Origin: Paraphysomonas bandaiensis
Lineage: Eukaryota; Chrysophyceae
Direction: 5' to 3'
DNA: 64,000 nt
Assembly (NCBI GenBank): GCA_965644295.1
Contig: CBFFRP010000298.1
Coordinates: 124,001-188,000, forward strand
Shown here: positions 1 to 10,682 of the stretch, in pieces
Position numbering within the stretch: the stretch's first letter is position 1
Layout: each line of letters begins with the position of its first letter
Notes under the pieces: generated by a model
Databases searched by the model: none
What the model saw: only the letters and a program-made list of their open reading frames with translations
Told to the model about the DNA's origin: nothing
Program-made: the position numbers and the translations under genes

Positions 1-2700
1 ACCAGCAGCAACAAAGTATTACCCACTTAGAGTCCGAGTTAAGATTGAGCACTCGTCGAATTAGCTCACTTGAGACGTCCCTTTCTGAGACGCAACAGAG
101 TCTAATTGAGTCAGAGAGTGCTCTTTCTAACGCCAATGCGAAACTTCAGTCACTCACACTCGAAAAACAGAAATATCTAACTCAAGTGGATCAATTAACT
201 GATGAAATATCCAATCAGAGGGAAATTGTATCCGATTCACATGGTCGGTTGGAGGAATATCAACGCCGCTTGGTAGAGTGCAAGGCTGATTTAAGAACTG
301 CACTCCAGCAAAAAGAAGATAGCGAGAGAGCTTGTGATGAACTTAAGACATTATTACGAGCCATGGAAAGTAATGAAAAGGTATATTCGTTGTTATCCAC
401 GTTATTGTCTGTGTGATATGTAATCATCGTTGTAGTCCAAATCTTCAAATCAATCTCGTTGGGAAAGTGAGCTGAAGTCTGCTGAGCAACGAATTGATGC
501 CCTTGAAGCTGACAAAGCTACGCTGAAGCAAGAATTGGCTAGTAAAGATCGTAGGATCAAGGTCAAAGTAATGTAATGTAGAACCCCTGCATGTAATCAG
601 TTTTTTAGGATCTTCACGATAGTTTAGTTGAGTTGGACAGAGAGCGAGACGATCTCCAACTTCAGCTTGACAACGAATCATCTTTACAGGATCAACGAGA
701 GGCAACTATCGCCGAGTACAGTCGTCGCTTGGAAGATATGACATCTCAGATAGGCCAGAAAGACAAACAGCTATGTAGTATCAAAAAGGAAGTTATGGCG
801 GAGGGGTCAAGGGTTCAGAGTTTAGAGCAAAGACTCAAAAGCGTTGTTCATGAGAATAACGAGTTGAAAAAAAGACTGCACGCTAAACACTCTGAGGTCA
901 GTAGACTTGTTACGTACCTACTTGGATTACATATGCATGAGTTACATAGAGCTCATGTCAGTATGTGTGCATTAAAATATGATGTTTAAGGTTGGAGCGG
1001 CCAGTGAGGACCTCATGATGCTCACAAAGGAGAACCAAAGTCTCACAAGTGCGTTGCTTTTTTGCATTATCGCTACTCGTACAGTGAGAACACACCCTAA
1101 AAGTTTGTACTGATTAATTCAGGTGAGTTAGCGGATGTTTCCGGAGAGTTGGATAGATTGAGGTCTAAATATGCCGAAGAGACTGAACGTTGCGCATCGC
1201 TGGAACAGGCAGTCAGGTACTGATGCAGCATATGATACCTGCTATGTATCGAGTAGTATGTAGTTGGTGTTCGTGGGATAAAATACTTATGATGCCATCA
1301 GATCTCTAGAGATAGAGCGCAGCGATTTGCTGGAGACATACCGTTGTTGCCTTCAAGAGAAGAGGAAGTGCGAGGCTGATCTCAGCAGCATGAGGTATAA
1401 TTCAAGATTGACTGCACTCGATCCTGCCTTTCTAATGATATATCTAGTGCCACGAAGCTTAAAATGTCCCAAACTATAAATGAATTAAGGGCTGATATTA
1501 CAGACCTGAGCACTGAGCTGACATCCAGAAGGAACTCTGAAAACAGACAGGTATGTTATAGTTATGTAATCCCCGGATGTATACTAGGTTGATAAAGTAT
1601 AGTACTTTGATTATTGATTATTGCGTGCAGTTGTCGGAGAGGTCTGCATTAATGTTGCAGATTGAGTCCCTCAACGAACAGTTGGTCGCAACCTGTAGAA
1701 AGGTGGAAGATCATGAGTCTGATGCCAATAGACTAGCACAGGTAACACTCAGATAGGCCTTAGGGCTGTTGCCACGTATAATGGAAATTGTAAACGTAGG
1801 ATAAAGTAGCATGATAAAGATACAGTTACTGATGTGCAGTTATACCTAACACGCTTTTCATTTTAGGAGAATTATGGCCTCAAGCAAACCATATTGACAC
1901 TCCAGCAGCGATCAGTGACTCTTGTAAACAGAGCTGCAAGTGCCGCAGACTCCGCCAAAATCTTGCAAGCAAGGTTTGTACTTGTACCGTGCACTCGCGC
2001 TTCCTTTGTCTACTGCATGGATGTACACAATTATGAAGTAATTAGACCGTATAATATAGTATGTGGATATTGAGTACTGATTCTCCATTTTCAGTAGTGT
2101 AGTTTACCATAACTATATCGCCATATTGAGGACAATATATCTGTCGTATTATTGGTTAATTTTTTATGGCAGGGTATCTGCTCTAGAACGGGAGAGAGAT
2201 GCACTGAGGAGTGTTGTGGATAGTGAGCGGAGGAAATCGTCAGACTTGACACAAATTGTGCTGGTAAGGGTTTCTACGTCATTCCGTTGTGCGCGATTTG
2301 TGGTGACATTGTGCCATTGACTGAATGTAGAGTTCCCGTTCCCGTGATGCTCGCCAAGCGTCAGTCTCCCCTGAACAGATGAGCAGAAATATTTCCCGAA
2401 GTAATACCACATCTCCGGAAGATACACAAACGAGGTATATCTATGGTGCTAACATTCCTGTACTGCATGTGATCGAATAGTATTATGTTATGTGATACCT
2501 TTATAAGTGGCTCGTCTATATACTGTGCTTATTTTTTTCTATCCTGTAGAATTTTACAAGGTACAGCTACATCATCACTTCATCAATCGAAGGCAACTGA
2601 TGAAGTAGTATTAACTCACACGAGTGAGAGTGAAACCTCACACGCAGAAAAAGTATTGGGTATATCTTCTGATGATGAATCGGATGATATCACTGCGTAA
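1..2700 (+). CDS. Coiled-coil protein resembling CEP135/TSGA10 centrosomal proteins, 5' end missing
   Basis: Twelve or so short exons encode almost uninterrupted heptad-rich, charged coiled coil. Clear boundaries are exon end 380 (GTATAT donor), next exon from 436, then from 609, then a run of 70-150 nt exons to the stop at 2698-2700. The exon near 1010-1230 reads EDLMMLTKENQSL, followed by a stretch ending in LEIERSDLLETYR. That order recalls the CEP135/TSGA10 family, which builds centrioles and basal bodies, but coiled coils match by composition, so the name is tentative. The tail is acidic and serine-rich (DDESDDITA). The start lies upstream of the window. Intron ends are ordinary GT-AG. 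Alternative identity: any generic centrosomal or rootlet coiled-coil protein. Confidence 0.6.
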
Positions 2701-3284
2701 ACGTGGCATATATTATTAGCTAAGCGTTGCTAATTTGATTACTGATATGAATTGAGCCGTCGGACTGTAAAACATTGTGTAATTTATTTTATTTAAAGGA
2801 AAGTGTAAGTATCTTTTTCCTCCAGCTTATAGTCTCAGTCCATTCACCATATTATTCATATATCAATGCCTGAGCTTACAAGACATAAGTTGGTGCAACG
2901 AAGAAACCAGCAACTCTAGCACATATGCATGCATTTTTTCTTCTGACAAAACGAAATTTAAATTTGGGCAGTCTGAAATTGCCCGAACTACTTCTTTATA
3001 TATGATTGTCAATTGTCATATTCTTTTCTCTAATTTTTCCTTCACCAACATGGCACTTGAGCGACTCGAGCAAATCCTTAGAAATAAAGTTCGAGGTCAA
3101 AGCTCCAGTGTCGAAAAGTCTCCCACGCACAATTATTATATATTTGTCATCACACACAATTTTTCTCTCAAAATTCTAGTTGTCAGAAAAGAAGAGACGG
3201 TGCAAGGCAACCACATCTCTACCCACTTGGCCTAAAGTTGTCCAAGGATGCAAAAGAGGAAGAAAATGATGAACGGATCTTGAT
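2701..3284. other. Intergenic stretch with a possible orphan start exon
   Basis: AT-rich sequence after the coiled-coil gene. An ATG at 3050 opens a short charged reading frame (MALERLEQILRNKVRG) that runs to about 3120. It could be the first exon of a host gene whose remainder was displaced by the copia fragment that begins near 3285, but nothing downstream confirms it. No RNA gene is visible. Confidence 0.25.
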
Positions 3285-3723
3285 ACCTGCAGATCTATTA
3301 CAGGGTATATTGTCTATATCTGTGGGGTGCCCCAATTGCATGGCAGTCCAGACTGCAGCCAACAGTGGCTACATCGACTATGGAAGCTGAATACATGGCT
3401 GCATATGCTGCAATTCAGGAGATTGTATGGATACGAGGGGTGATGACAGAGCTCGGAATTCGTGGATTTGAGCTCAGTAAGGATGTGTCTCCAACAATCC
3501 TGAATATGGATAGCAAGAGTGTGATAGATCTAGCTCAGAATCCGGTAAACTATAAACGTTCTAAGTACATTAGAAACAAATATCATTGGATTCGAGAGCA
3601 AGTGGGAGACTGTATCATAAGGCTGTATCATGTGCCAACGGCAGAGATGACAGCAGATGTGATGACTAAAGCCTTGTCAGAGAAGCTGCACTACAAGCAT
3701 GTGCACACTATGATATCGCACTA
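3285..3723 (+). pseudogene. Copia retrotransposon RNase H fragment
   Basis: The frame reads RSITGYIVYICG and then, after a one-base shift near 3325, GAPIAWQSRLQPTVATSTMEAEYMA. This is the end of a Ty1/copia polyprotein: the S-T-x-E-A-E-Y motif with the catalytic Glu of RNase H, followed by a DSKSVIDLAQNP segment and the usual C-terminal H-I-R-E and D-x-x-T-K blocks (here HWIREQ and ADVMTKAL). Integrase and reverse transcriptase are absent, so only the 3' end of the element survives. The frameshift and truncation make it a relic. A polypurine-like GAGTGGGAG and an LTR start follow at about 3773-3782. Confidence 0.85.
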
Positions 3724-3781
3724 AGTAGACTTGCTTATTATAGTATATTCTGATATGTTCATATGTTCATTAAGAGTGGGA

Positions 3782-3891
3782 GTATTGAACTACAACCAAC
3801 TCCTACGTGCGTACTTGAAGTTTGGTAAAACCTATCGCTAGTAGCAATCGTGTATTCTATGCAGCAATGAAATAAATACAGAATATACATG
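3782..3891 (+). repeat. Probable 3' LTR of the copia fragment
   Basis: Directly after the polypurine-like tract AAGAGTGGGAG the sequence starts TATTGAAC, close to the TGTTGAAC/TGTTGAG start of copia LTRs seen at 12404. It ends near ATATACA, after which a different dispersed repeat begins. The length of about 110 bp is short, and the end is set only by where the next repeat starts. Confidence 0.45.
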
Positions 3892-3892
3892 A

Positions 3893-4235
3893 CAAGTATG
3901 GGTGATTTAGGAGGCTGTTATGGCTGAAGAATAAGATGAAGTGATGTAGGTTATAGTATGAGATGAGATGCAGATGGTAGATAAGATTAGATTAGAAGAT
4001 ACGAGTATTAAGGCCAGATATAGGGTTGGAGTGTACCGTGACTATCCATATATACGGGTGTAACGGGCGCTTATGATGGTAACCCGTACAGTATTATGAT
4101 GGTATACGTAGGTATTCTGTAGGATGATATAGGAGTAGATAACAGGATGTTAAGGGATTTCTATATGATTAATTCTGGAAGTAGAAAACTAGCTATTTAT
4201 GGCTGGGAAACCGCTTCTAGAATTAACTATGGGGA
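3893..4235 (+). repeat. Dispersed repeat R1, copy 1
   Basis: Begins TGACAAGTATGGGTGATTTA and ends in AATTAACTATGGG. A nearly identical copy lies at 10683-11023 and a truncated third copy at 11418-11522, all on the same strand. It has no coding capacity. Since copy 1 directly follows the copia LTR, it may be part of a related LTR or a solo LTR, but TG and CA ends with target duplications are not clear. Confidence 0.7.
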
Positions 4236-4341
4236 TATAGGTAGAAGGATATGGAGTTTTAGATATAATAGTGAAAGTTGATATTGTAGTTGAGTAAAAA
4301 GTTAAGAAGTAGCGAAGTAAAGAGTAAGAAGAGGAAGCTAA

Positions 4342-4677
4342 GTGAAGAGTGTTGTGAGAAGCCTATCCTACCCCACATCACCTGTGCACATGGACAGGGA
4401 CGATAAGACCAGCAATGTTAGTCATGATAGCGAGGCTCAATCACCCGTAGTCGTTACACTTGGTGGACAACGTGGGCTGGGTACAGTGGTTGAGAGTGAT
4501 CAACTCAGCCATGTGTCGCCCAGCGCACTATCGGCACGATCTCAGAGAGAGCCTTTGCCAGAAGAGGGAGACATTGAGAGTATCAGCCTAGACCATGAGG
4601 GAGAGGAGAGCCAGGAGACTATAAGGAGGAACTGCGGTCCCATGCACGTTACATTGACTTTTAGGACCCTATGTTAG
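4342..4677 (+). other. Short acidic reading frame, possible copia Gag start
   Basis: From the ATG at 4390 the frame reads MDRDDKTSNVSHDSEAQSP and continues with acidic, serine-rich sequence to 4677. A second start at 7371 gives a similar opening (MDKDDMF, then DDTQSPDVATVV). Two similar N-termini in otherwise unrelated surroundings suggest the 5' part of a repeated element, perhaps a copia Gag. The frame ends inside the next repeat block, so it is at best a fragment. Confidence 0.3.
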
Positions 4678-5766
4678 TTTAGGACCCTATATCAGGACCC
4701 TATATATCGCTTCAGGATCTTTATATTGTCAGGGTACATATTATGCAACACCATTTGGATATTGGTTAGGGTTAGGGTTAGGGTTAGGGTTAGGGTTACG
4801 GTTGGGTTGGGTTAGGGTTGGGTTGGATTAGGGTTGGGGTTAGGGTTAGGGTTAGGGTTACCACAGTGTACCTACACATACTGAAACAACGTTCAGGTAT
4901 GATGTCCAATTATATCTGCTGATGATGATGTACGACTATGATCTGCTGCTGGTGACTTTGTCCGATGTGAAATCTGCTGTAAATTTATATCAAAGTCGAA
5001 TAGAAATGAGACAGAGTAGATTGAGGATGTTCTTTTCAGTTTAGTACTTGAAGTGACTGTATAGGATACGCATGGTCCCATGGTGGCTATAGTATCACGT
5101 TATTGAGTCACATGGATGGTTACATTGACTTTTAGGACCCTATGTTAGTTTAGGACCCTATATCAGGACCCTATATATCGCTTCAGGATCTTTATATTGT
5201 CAGGGTACATATTAGTAGTGAATGTCTGATTATTTAGCAATAGGCGTTGAGACCTTGCATCAATTAGTGGCTAGAAGAATGCTAGTCATACTAGTTAGAC
5301 CACTACCCGTAACTAATCAATACAAACTCTTTTATCCTACTATTTAACGCTACGAAAGCTGCTTGTGCGTCGTCGCAAGCACCAAGAGGGTACATATTAT
5401 GCAACACCATTTGGATATTGGTTAGGGTTAGGGTTAGGGTTGGGGTTAGGGTTAGGGTTACGGTTGGGTTGGGTTAGGGTTGGGTTGGGTTAGGGTTGGG
5501 TTGGATTAGGGTTGGGGTTGGGGTTAGGGTTAGGGTTAGGGTTAGGGTTACCACAGTGTACCTACACATACTGAAACAACGTTCAGGTATGATGTCCAAT
5601 TATATCTGCTGATGATGATGTACGACTATGATCTGCTGCTGGTGACTTTGTCCGATGTGAAATCTGCTGTAAATTTATATCAAAGTCGAATAGAAATGAG
5701 ACAGAGTAGATTGAGGATGTTCTTTTCAGTTTAGTACTTGAAGTGACTGTATAGGATACGCATGGG
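4641..5766 (+). repeat. Duplicated block with interstitial telomeric repeats
   Basis: Two tandem copies of about 430 bp: 4641-5073 and 5112-5766, the second carrying an extra 185-bp insertion. Each contains three short TTTAGGACCCTATRT-like repeats, then a run of TTAGGG with degenerate TTGGG units (4764-4860 and 5419-5553), then the same 200-bp unique tail. The two telomeric runs differ in length and in variant units, as expected for slippage after duplication. No gene is visible. Confidence 0.85.
5202..5399. mobile_element. 185-bp insertion with 13-bp flanking direct repeat
   Basis: The sequence AGGGTACATATTA occurs at 5202-5214 and again at 5387-5399, enclosing 185 bp that are absent from the sister copy at 4731, where AGGGTACATATTA is found once. 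This is an occupied site beside its own empty site. The inserted sequence matches, in reverse orientation, the left half of the inverted-repeat element at 21003-21393 (shared GCTTGTGCGTCGTCGCAAGC-like end). It is therefore probably a truncated member of that family. Confidence 0.7.
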
Positions 5767-6116
5767 ACACATTGTTATGTATGGTGTTATGTTATGCAGT
5801 GTTTTGTGTACGGCTGTAGAATAGAAGCATAATAAAGGCCACGGGGGTATTCCGTCCGTTTATTGATCTGTAGCATCCGTAACTTTACGACCGAGTACCG
5901 TATTTTTCTCTGCGGTCGGTACGAGAAAGTGCGAGTGACATGTGTTGCTATTTTTTCCCAACGGTTGTATTTTTCAGTTTAGGCTACTAATTATAGTGAG
6001 ACAAAAAGACAAAACGACAGAAGTTATAGGAGGACAAATTTATGTCTTTTTGTCTTCAAGAGGACAGAAATCGAGAGTGGAAGACATTTTTACACAATAG
6101 AGCTTCATTAATAGTT
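5767..6116. other. No gene seen
   Basis: AT-rich spacer with no long open frame. It contains short AAAGACA/GTCTTTTTGTC inverted matches around 6000-6060 and nothing recognisable. Confidence 0.4.
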
Positions 6117-6630
6117 TTATACACCTGATAAACAGCACCACGTGCAATGATTTATAGTCTCAAGCATTGGCAGAAGCTTGCCATTGCTTTGGCAGGCATG
6201 GAGACCCATGGTGTCAAAAGACCACGACGATAACAGAGCTTGGAGAAATTTGTCTGAGAAACTTCTTACGACACGCCGCACTCCTGCCAATAATGATAGC
6301 ACAGACATCTACATCAGTGAAACCGTATCCCTGATGGAGTATATTTCGGCAGGAACCATTACTTATGATCAGATTGTGAAAGGTGAAGAGTGAGTGTTGA
6401 TTTAAACCTACATACATACATACATTAATGAACTCTTTGGAATTCACTCTGAAACTATTTGGAAGGAATAACTCGACATTTTTTAGGAAGAAATAAGGAT
6501 GTCAGTCATTAATGGGTTTACTCCAGATATACCCTTTTGAATAAGGTATATATATCTTATAATGTTATTCAATAGTAACATTTGTTGATACAGGACGAAA
6601 CTATACCGTCAGGCGTGCAGATGAGAGAGC
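6117..6630 (+). other. Possible small host gene, unrecognised
   Basis: A frame of about 70 residues ends at 6393 and includes WRNLSEKLLTTRRTPANN and EYISAGTITYDQIVKGEE. A donor GTGAGT occurs at 6390 and an acceptor TTGATACAG at 6593. Joining there gives a short, stop-terminated last exon. The codon pattern looks coding, but I recognise no family, cannot find a convincing first exon, and the 200-bp intron is long for this locus. It may equally be a gene relic. Confidence 0.3.
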
Positions 6631-6699
6631 TGCTCGTCAAGACGGTGAAGCTCTCCTGGAATCGTAAAGAAGCTGAAAGGATGAAGAAGTGAGCTGGCA

Positions 6700-7512
6700 C
6701 AACTCTCGAAGGCGAGAACAATGGCACTGACAGCAACGCCAACCAATTATCTTGGTCCGATTAATTTTCTGTTATCCATGCAAGTTCTATTTGGTTTATA
6801 CATATGTTGTTACTATAGTATACACTTTAGTTATAATGAAGCATTTGTCAGTGTCAGTTTTAAATTCACAACTTTGTTTATTACAATTGACTAATAATCA
6901 TCACATGATCTAATTGTAGGATGCATTTAATCTTGCATTTAATCACAGATATATTGAATGGGATCTAACTACACAAACAACTGAAATGCAGTGTGTGTTG
7001 TAGATATCACATATTGGCAACATATTGTAATAAACTAAATATGCTCATGCAACTTCAATATTTATCAATTATGATATTGACAGTCATATGTATGTGATTT
7101 CATTATATTACACAATTATAGAGAAACCACAATGATGAGTCAACTATCAAAAGGAGATCATCAAACACTCCAAGTCATCGTCCATCTTTCGTCTGATGTG
7201 GAAGATCATAATGATGTCAGTGCATGCGATCTATCTTCATAACCTGGACTTCGAAACAATTTTAGAGAGGACAGAATTATAAGATAAAAAGGATAAAAGG
7301 ATATAGTAATAAGCACGGTTAAGTGTTGGTGAAATTAAGCACTGTCAATCTACCTATCGTCTGTTGCACGCATGGATAAAGATGACATGTTCATTGAAAC
7401 CCACAGGGATGATACTCAATCACCCGATGTTGCCACAGTAGTACCCCAATTAAATACTTCAACTGATTTCCTCTTGAGCGTATATATCCACCATAATACC
7501 CGTCTGTAAATG
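6700..7512. other. AT-rich spacer, one Gag-like start
   Basis: No gene of useful length. At 7371 an ATG opens MDKDDMF..., similar to the start at 4390. The frame runs only about 45 codons. The rest is low-complexity AT-rich sequence with many short stops. Confidence 0.35.
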
Positions 7513-9309
7513 TCAACACTGCTTTATCCATTTGATTTCTTCTCTTTGACAAAACGATATGATACTGCTATTCCACGTGATATTTCTTCCTTCCACAACC
7601 ACGATATTCATGTCTAAAAAAGCAGAAGTCGCAGGACTCGAAATATCCCAAGTAGAGTACAGATATAGACTTCCAGCTCTACAATCCACTCGTCTGAACA
7701 TAGACATTTTCTTGTTAAGAGCCTGTAAATACATGGCTTGGGTTCGTGATAATTTGTTAGAAATTTCTTCTGCAATTGTTTTAGAAATAGAGGATTGATC
7801 TGAAAGTTTGATCTGAATGCAGTCCACATATATGGTTGTTTTCGGCCACCTGCCACCATCCGCACGATCCAGTCTCAGTTGAATCATATCAACACCGCAG
7901 TCGTTAAACGGTTTTAAACGTTTGTTCATTCTAGCAAATTCTATGATGTCAACTAACGTCATATTGGACACAACATGTACAGTTCGACCAGCTCTGTTGC
8001 TCTCGCCGGGGAAAGTCAAAGATATATATTCCATAGAGGGTTGTACAGTATCGACATGACAGTACCACTCTAATAGTTCTGCATGGGGCCTTCCCACCGG
8101 ATACCTCAGAGCTCGAACTAACTCCAAGGACAGATCATGTGACTGCTCATACTTCCACAGCTGATATACACAGTGGATGCAAGCAGGTAGGAAGTAGTGC
8201 GGATATCCAGGTTTGGGCACCAACAGGTCCTTGTCCACCAAGTCATCTACAGTACATTCAAACTGACGCTCGGACAAGATTCGCGCAAGTGTATTCCTAC
8301 CAACGCTGACAACGTTTAACAACAAGTGCACGAGTGAGTCATCCGTAACGCGGCGCAACAAATTCTCATTCTTGATTAAATAAGTATCCCAAATTGCCCA
8401 CTCTAAACTTCCGCTATGAAATTTAAATATTTCAAGATGGATAGGTTCTGGTGTACGGACATAATCAAAACGTCCACCCGTTATAACAAGACGACTAGCG
8501 GCATCTTCCGGAGAAATATCCTCGCCATAAAGGGCAAGGAATGAGCAGGTATCATCAGGATCGGTGAGCGGATAAAGTGGCAACTCCGAGTATTTCTGAT
8601 GGTTCAAATTCTGGTACTCATTGAACCGGTGATATTCTGAGGACGTCATGAAGTCCTTTTTATATGCCAATGACACTAGCTTCCAAGTACTGCCAGACAA
8701 GCATCCAAAGGCATACCCACTGTTTCCTATCGCGTGGAGTTGGTCTATTAAGCCCACACAATGTGAAAAACTGTCGTGATGCTTAGCCCACAAAAGGTCA
8801 GCTTCATCGTAGAACACCACAGGAAGAATAGATTTTGATTGAAAAGTACATAAAGTGTCAGTAATAAACCTCTTTTGCCGAAGACTTCCTATTTCTACTT
8901 CATCCAAAAGCGAAAGTTCTTGAGCTCGATTCAGAAGTAACTCCTTCGGTGTAATATTCATGGATTGGTCTCCAACGCATTCAAAGTACACCGCGCATAT
9001 TTTGCATTGTATAGAGGATAAAAAATCTACTGTGTGTTTCATGAGAGTCGTTTTCCCACACTGCTTGCTACCCGTCAATATGACACACACTCGATTGCTC
9101 TGAACTCCTGTAGAAACAGCTGTAAGAGCAGCATAAATCTTTTTAAAGAATCGTTGAATCGTAACAGAATTCAAAACTGAAATAAAATATTTTCTTTTTA
9201 TTAAAAACTTTATTGCTTTCTTTATAAAATCAAGATGACTGATAGAAGAGTTTAAAAGAGAAAATGAATAATTTTTATTTGTTTTATTCATGTGAATATT
9301 GTTGTACAT
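7513..9309 (-). CDS. P-loop ATPase with nuclease-like tail, RHS/Crinkler type
   Basis: Single exon of 598 residues. Residues 80-87 (GSKQCGKT) form a Walker A loop, and residues 163-174 (PVVFYDEADLLW) a Walker B strand with the paired acidic residues of a STAND/AAA-type ATPase. Near residues 480-513 the run IQLRLDRADGG, then IYVDCIQIKLS, looks like the D...QxK core of a restriction-endonuclease fold. An ATPase followed by such a nuclease-like region is the plan of trypanosome RHS proteins and Crinkler-RHS effectors, which are often encoded beside retrotransposons and act in the nucleus. The family assignment is inferred from motifs, not from a search. The ATG at 9309 is the first in frame; an in-frame Met follows at residue 7. 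The gene is unbroken. Confidence 0.65.
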   Translation of the reverse strand: MYNNIHMNKTNKNYSFSLLNSSISHLDFIKKAIKFLIKRKYFISVLNSVTIQRFFKKIYAALTAVSTGVQSNRVCVILTGSKQCGKTTLMKHTVDFLSSIQCKICAVYFECVGDQSMNITPKELLLNRAQELSLLDEVEIGSLRQKRFITDTLCTFQSKSILPVVFYDEADLLWAKHHDSFSHCVGLIDQLHAIGNSGYAFGCLSGSTWKLVSLAYKKDFMTSSEYHRFNEYQNLNHQKYSELPLYPLTDPDDTCSFLALYGEDISPEDAASRLVITGGRFDYVRTPEPIHLEIFKFHSGSLEWAIWDTYLIKNENLLRRVTDDSLVHLLLNVVSVGRNTLARILSERQFECTVDDLVDKDLLVPKPGYPHYFLPACIHCVYQLWKYEQSHDLSLELVRALRYPVGRPHAELLEWYCHVDTVQPSMEYISLTFPGESNRAGRTVHVVSNMTLVDIIEFARMNKRLKPFNDCGVDMIQLRLDRADGGRWPKTTIYVDCIQIKLSDQSSISKTIAEEISNKLSRTQAMYLQALNKKMSMFRRVDCRAGSLYLYSTWDISSPATSAFLDMNIVVVEGRNITWNSSIISFCQREEIKWIKQC

Positions 9310-9399
9310 ACACGAAGAAATAGAGTGAGGAATTATGACTGAAGATCTAGTGAAAACAACTAGGAAGGCCTACAGGAGAGTTCAGGCTACTATCACACT

Positions 9400-9735
9400 A
9401 CCGTCTTGGCATCGTTGGTATATTTTTGTTCAAAGATGCCTCTAATATTGAGACAAAAATTATCTGTATTCCAGCTCTAGTTTTATTGCAGATATATAGA
9501 GTATATTTGCTTCAATTTATTTCCGAAAAATAAGATGCTGACTGATGAGTGGAATAGATATATGCATGTCTTGTCGTCGTATCGGCAGTCAGCATCTCAT
9601 TTTTTCGGGAATGAATTGAAGCAAATATACTCTATACTACTGCTACACAACTACGGCTAGAATACAGACAATTCTTGTCTCAATATTAGAGGCATCTTTC
9701 AACAAAAATATACAAAGGATGCCGATGATACGGTT
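9400..9735. mobile_element. 335-bp inverted-repeat element (MITE-like), copy 1
   Basis: Two arms of about 145 bp are inverted copies of each other. The left arm carries GTATATTTTTGTTCAAAGATGCC and the right arm its complement, meeting around the GATGCTGACTG / CAGTCAGCATC loop at 9535-9597. Outer ends match as ACCGT...ACGGT. No coding capacity, so it would depend on a transposase in trans. A half copy lies at 14783-14925. Confidence 0.75.
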
Positions 9736-9768
9736 TTTCTAAACGGTCGAAACTAGGAATTCCTAGAA

Positions 9769-10449
9769 ATGGACTTGGTTCATTCTGTAGATGCGTACCA
9801 TTCTATATGTATGTTATTCCTTGCATGTCATTGTGTTAAGTTACTTGACACTGTCTTAACAGCGATCTTTATTCTTAGAGGGATTACTGCGCGGCGTTAT
9901 CTAGCGGATATCGTTGACCGTGTTAGGTGCTTTACCAGTAATAACAAGTGTTTACTCATACCTATATATATATTGGGAGCAAACCCGCAAGTCTGGTTTG
10001 TGCGTAACAGAATGCCTTTACCAAAAACCCTTCAAGATGCCAGCTACACAGCTATAAAGAAAAATGCATTTAATGCAATTAATTATTCGCTGACTTTTGT
10101 AGCAACAGCCTTTTCAGTTCTGATTGCCATCGCAGATGAAGATTCCAAAACTTACGAATATTTCGACGGCTTTCAAACAGGCTTTATGTTTCTATCAATA
10201 GGTATTGATTATTGTGCTTCATTTCTACGCTGTCAGGAGCTTATTGCTAAAAGACGAAGTCGTTTAGATCCACACGAATATGATGGGCATGGTAACAGAA
10301 CAGGAAACATGCACACAAAAGCTGAGCTAGACAAGTATTCAACAAATGGGATGTACTTTGATTTCTGGCCCTCACTAATTGGTGCTATTGCTGGATTAGC
10401 AATGGGTATCGTTGGTGTTGGCTGCAAAAAGAAGCCAGCGACGGCGTGA
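9769..10449 (+). CDS. Multi-pass membrane protein, unrecognised
   Basis: 226 residues in one exon. Hydrophobic segments are at about residues 10-35, 60-75 (weaker), 105-125, 135-155 and 200-217 (FWPSLIGAIAGLAMGIVGVG), with a basic end KKKPATA. The layout of an amphipathic N-terminus and several membrane segments is somewhat like PEX11-type peroxisomal proteins, but I see no diagnostic motif and give no name. Degenerate antisense copies of its first 230 bp occur at 41075-41258 and 43300-43573; the second match starts exactly at the ATG, so sequence constraint or copying was limited to the coding part. The original reading frame here is intact. Confidence 0.55.
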   Translation: MDLVHSVDAYHSICMLFLACHCVKLLDTVLTAIFILRGITARRYLADIVDRVRCFTSNNKCLLIPIYILGANPQVWFVRNRMPLPKTLQDASYTAIKKNAFNAINYSLTFVATAFSVLIAIADEDSKTYEYFDGFQTGFMFLSIGIDYCASFLRCQELIAKRRSRLDPHEYDGHGNRTGNMHTKAELDKYSTNGMYFDFWPSLIGAIAGLAMGIVGVGCKKKPATA

Positions 10450-10682
10450 AATTAGCATTAAGAACGATTGCGCCACCTTTTGCGACTTTATGGCACACAG
10501 TATCGTCAGCGACTATCGACAAAGAAATAGCTGAGTTAGAAACTCATGCAGAGAGAAGTGTCGTATTTCCGGAGCAGAAGGTCGTAACTCTTCAAAAAAA
10601 CCCAATTCAGATACAAATAAGTCACACGCATTGAGAGACGTACTTTTAAGTTTAGTTACTGCTTACTGTAGCAAAATTGGGT

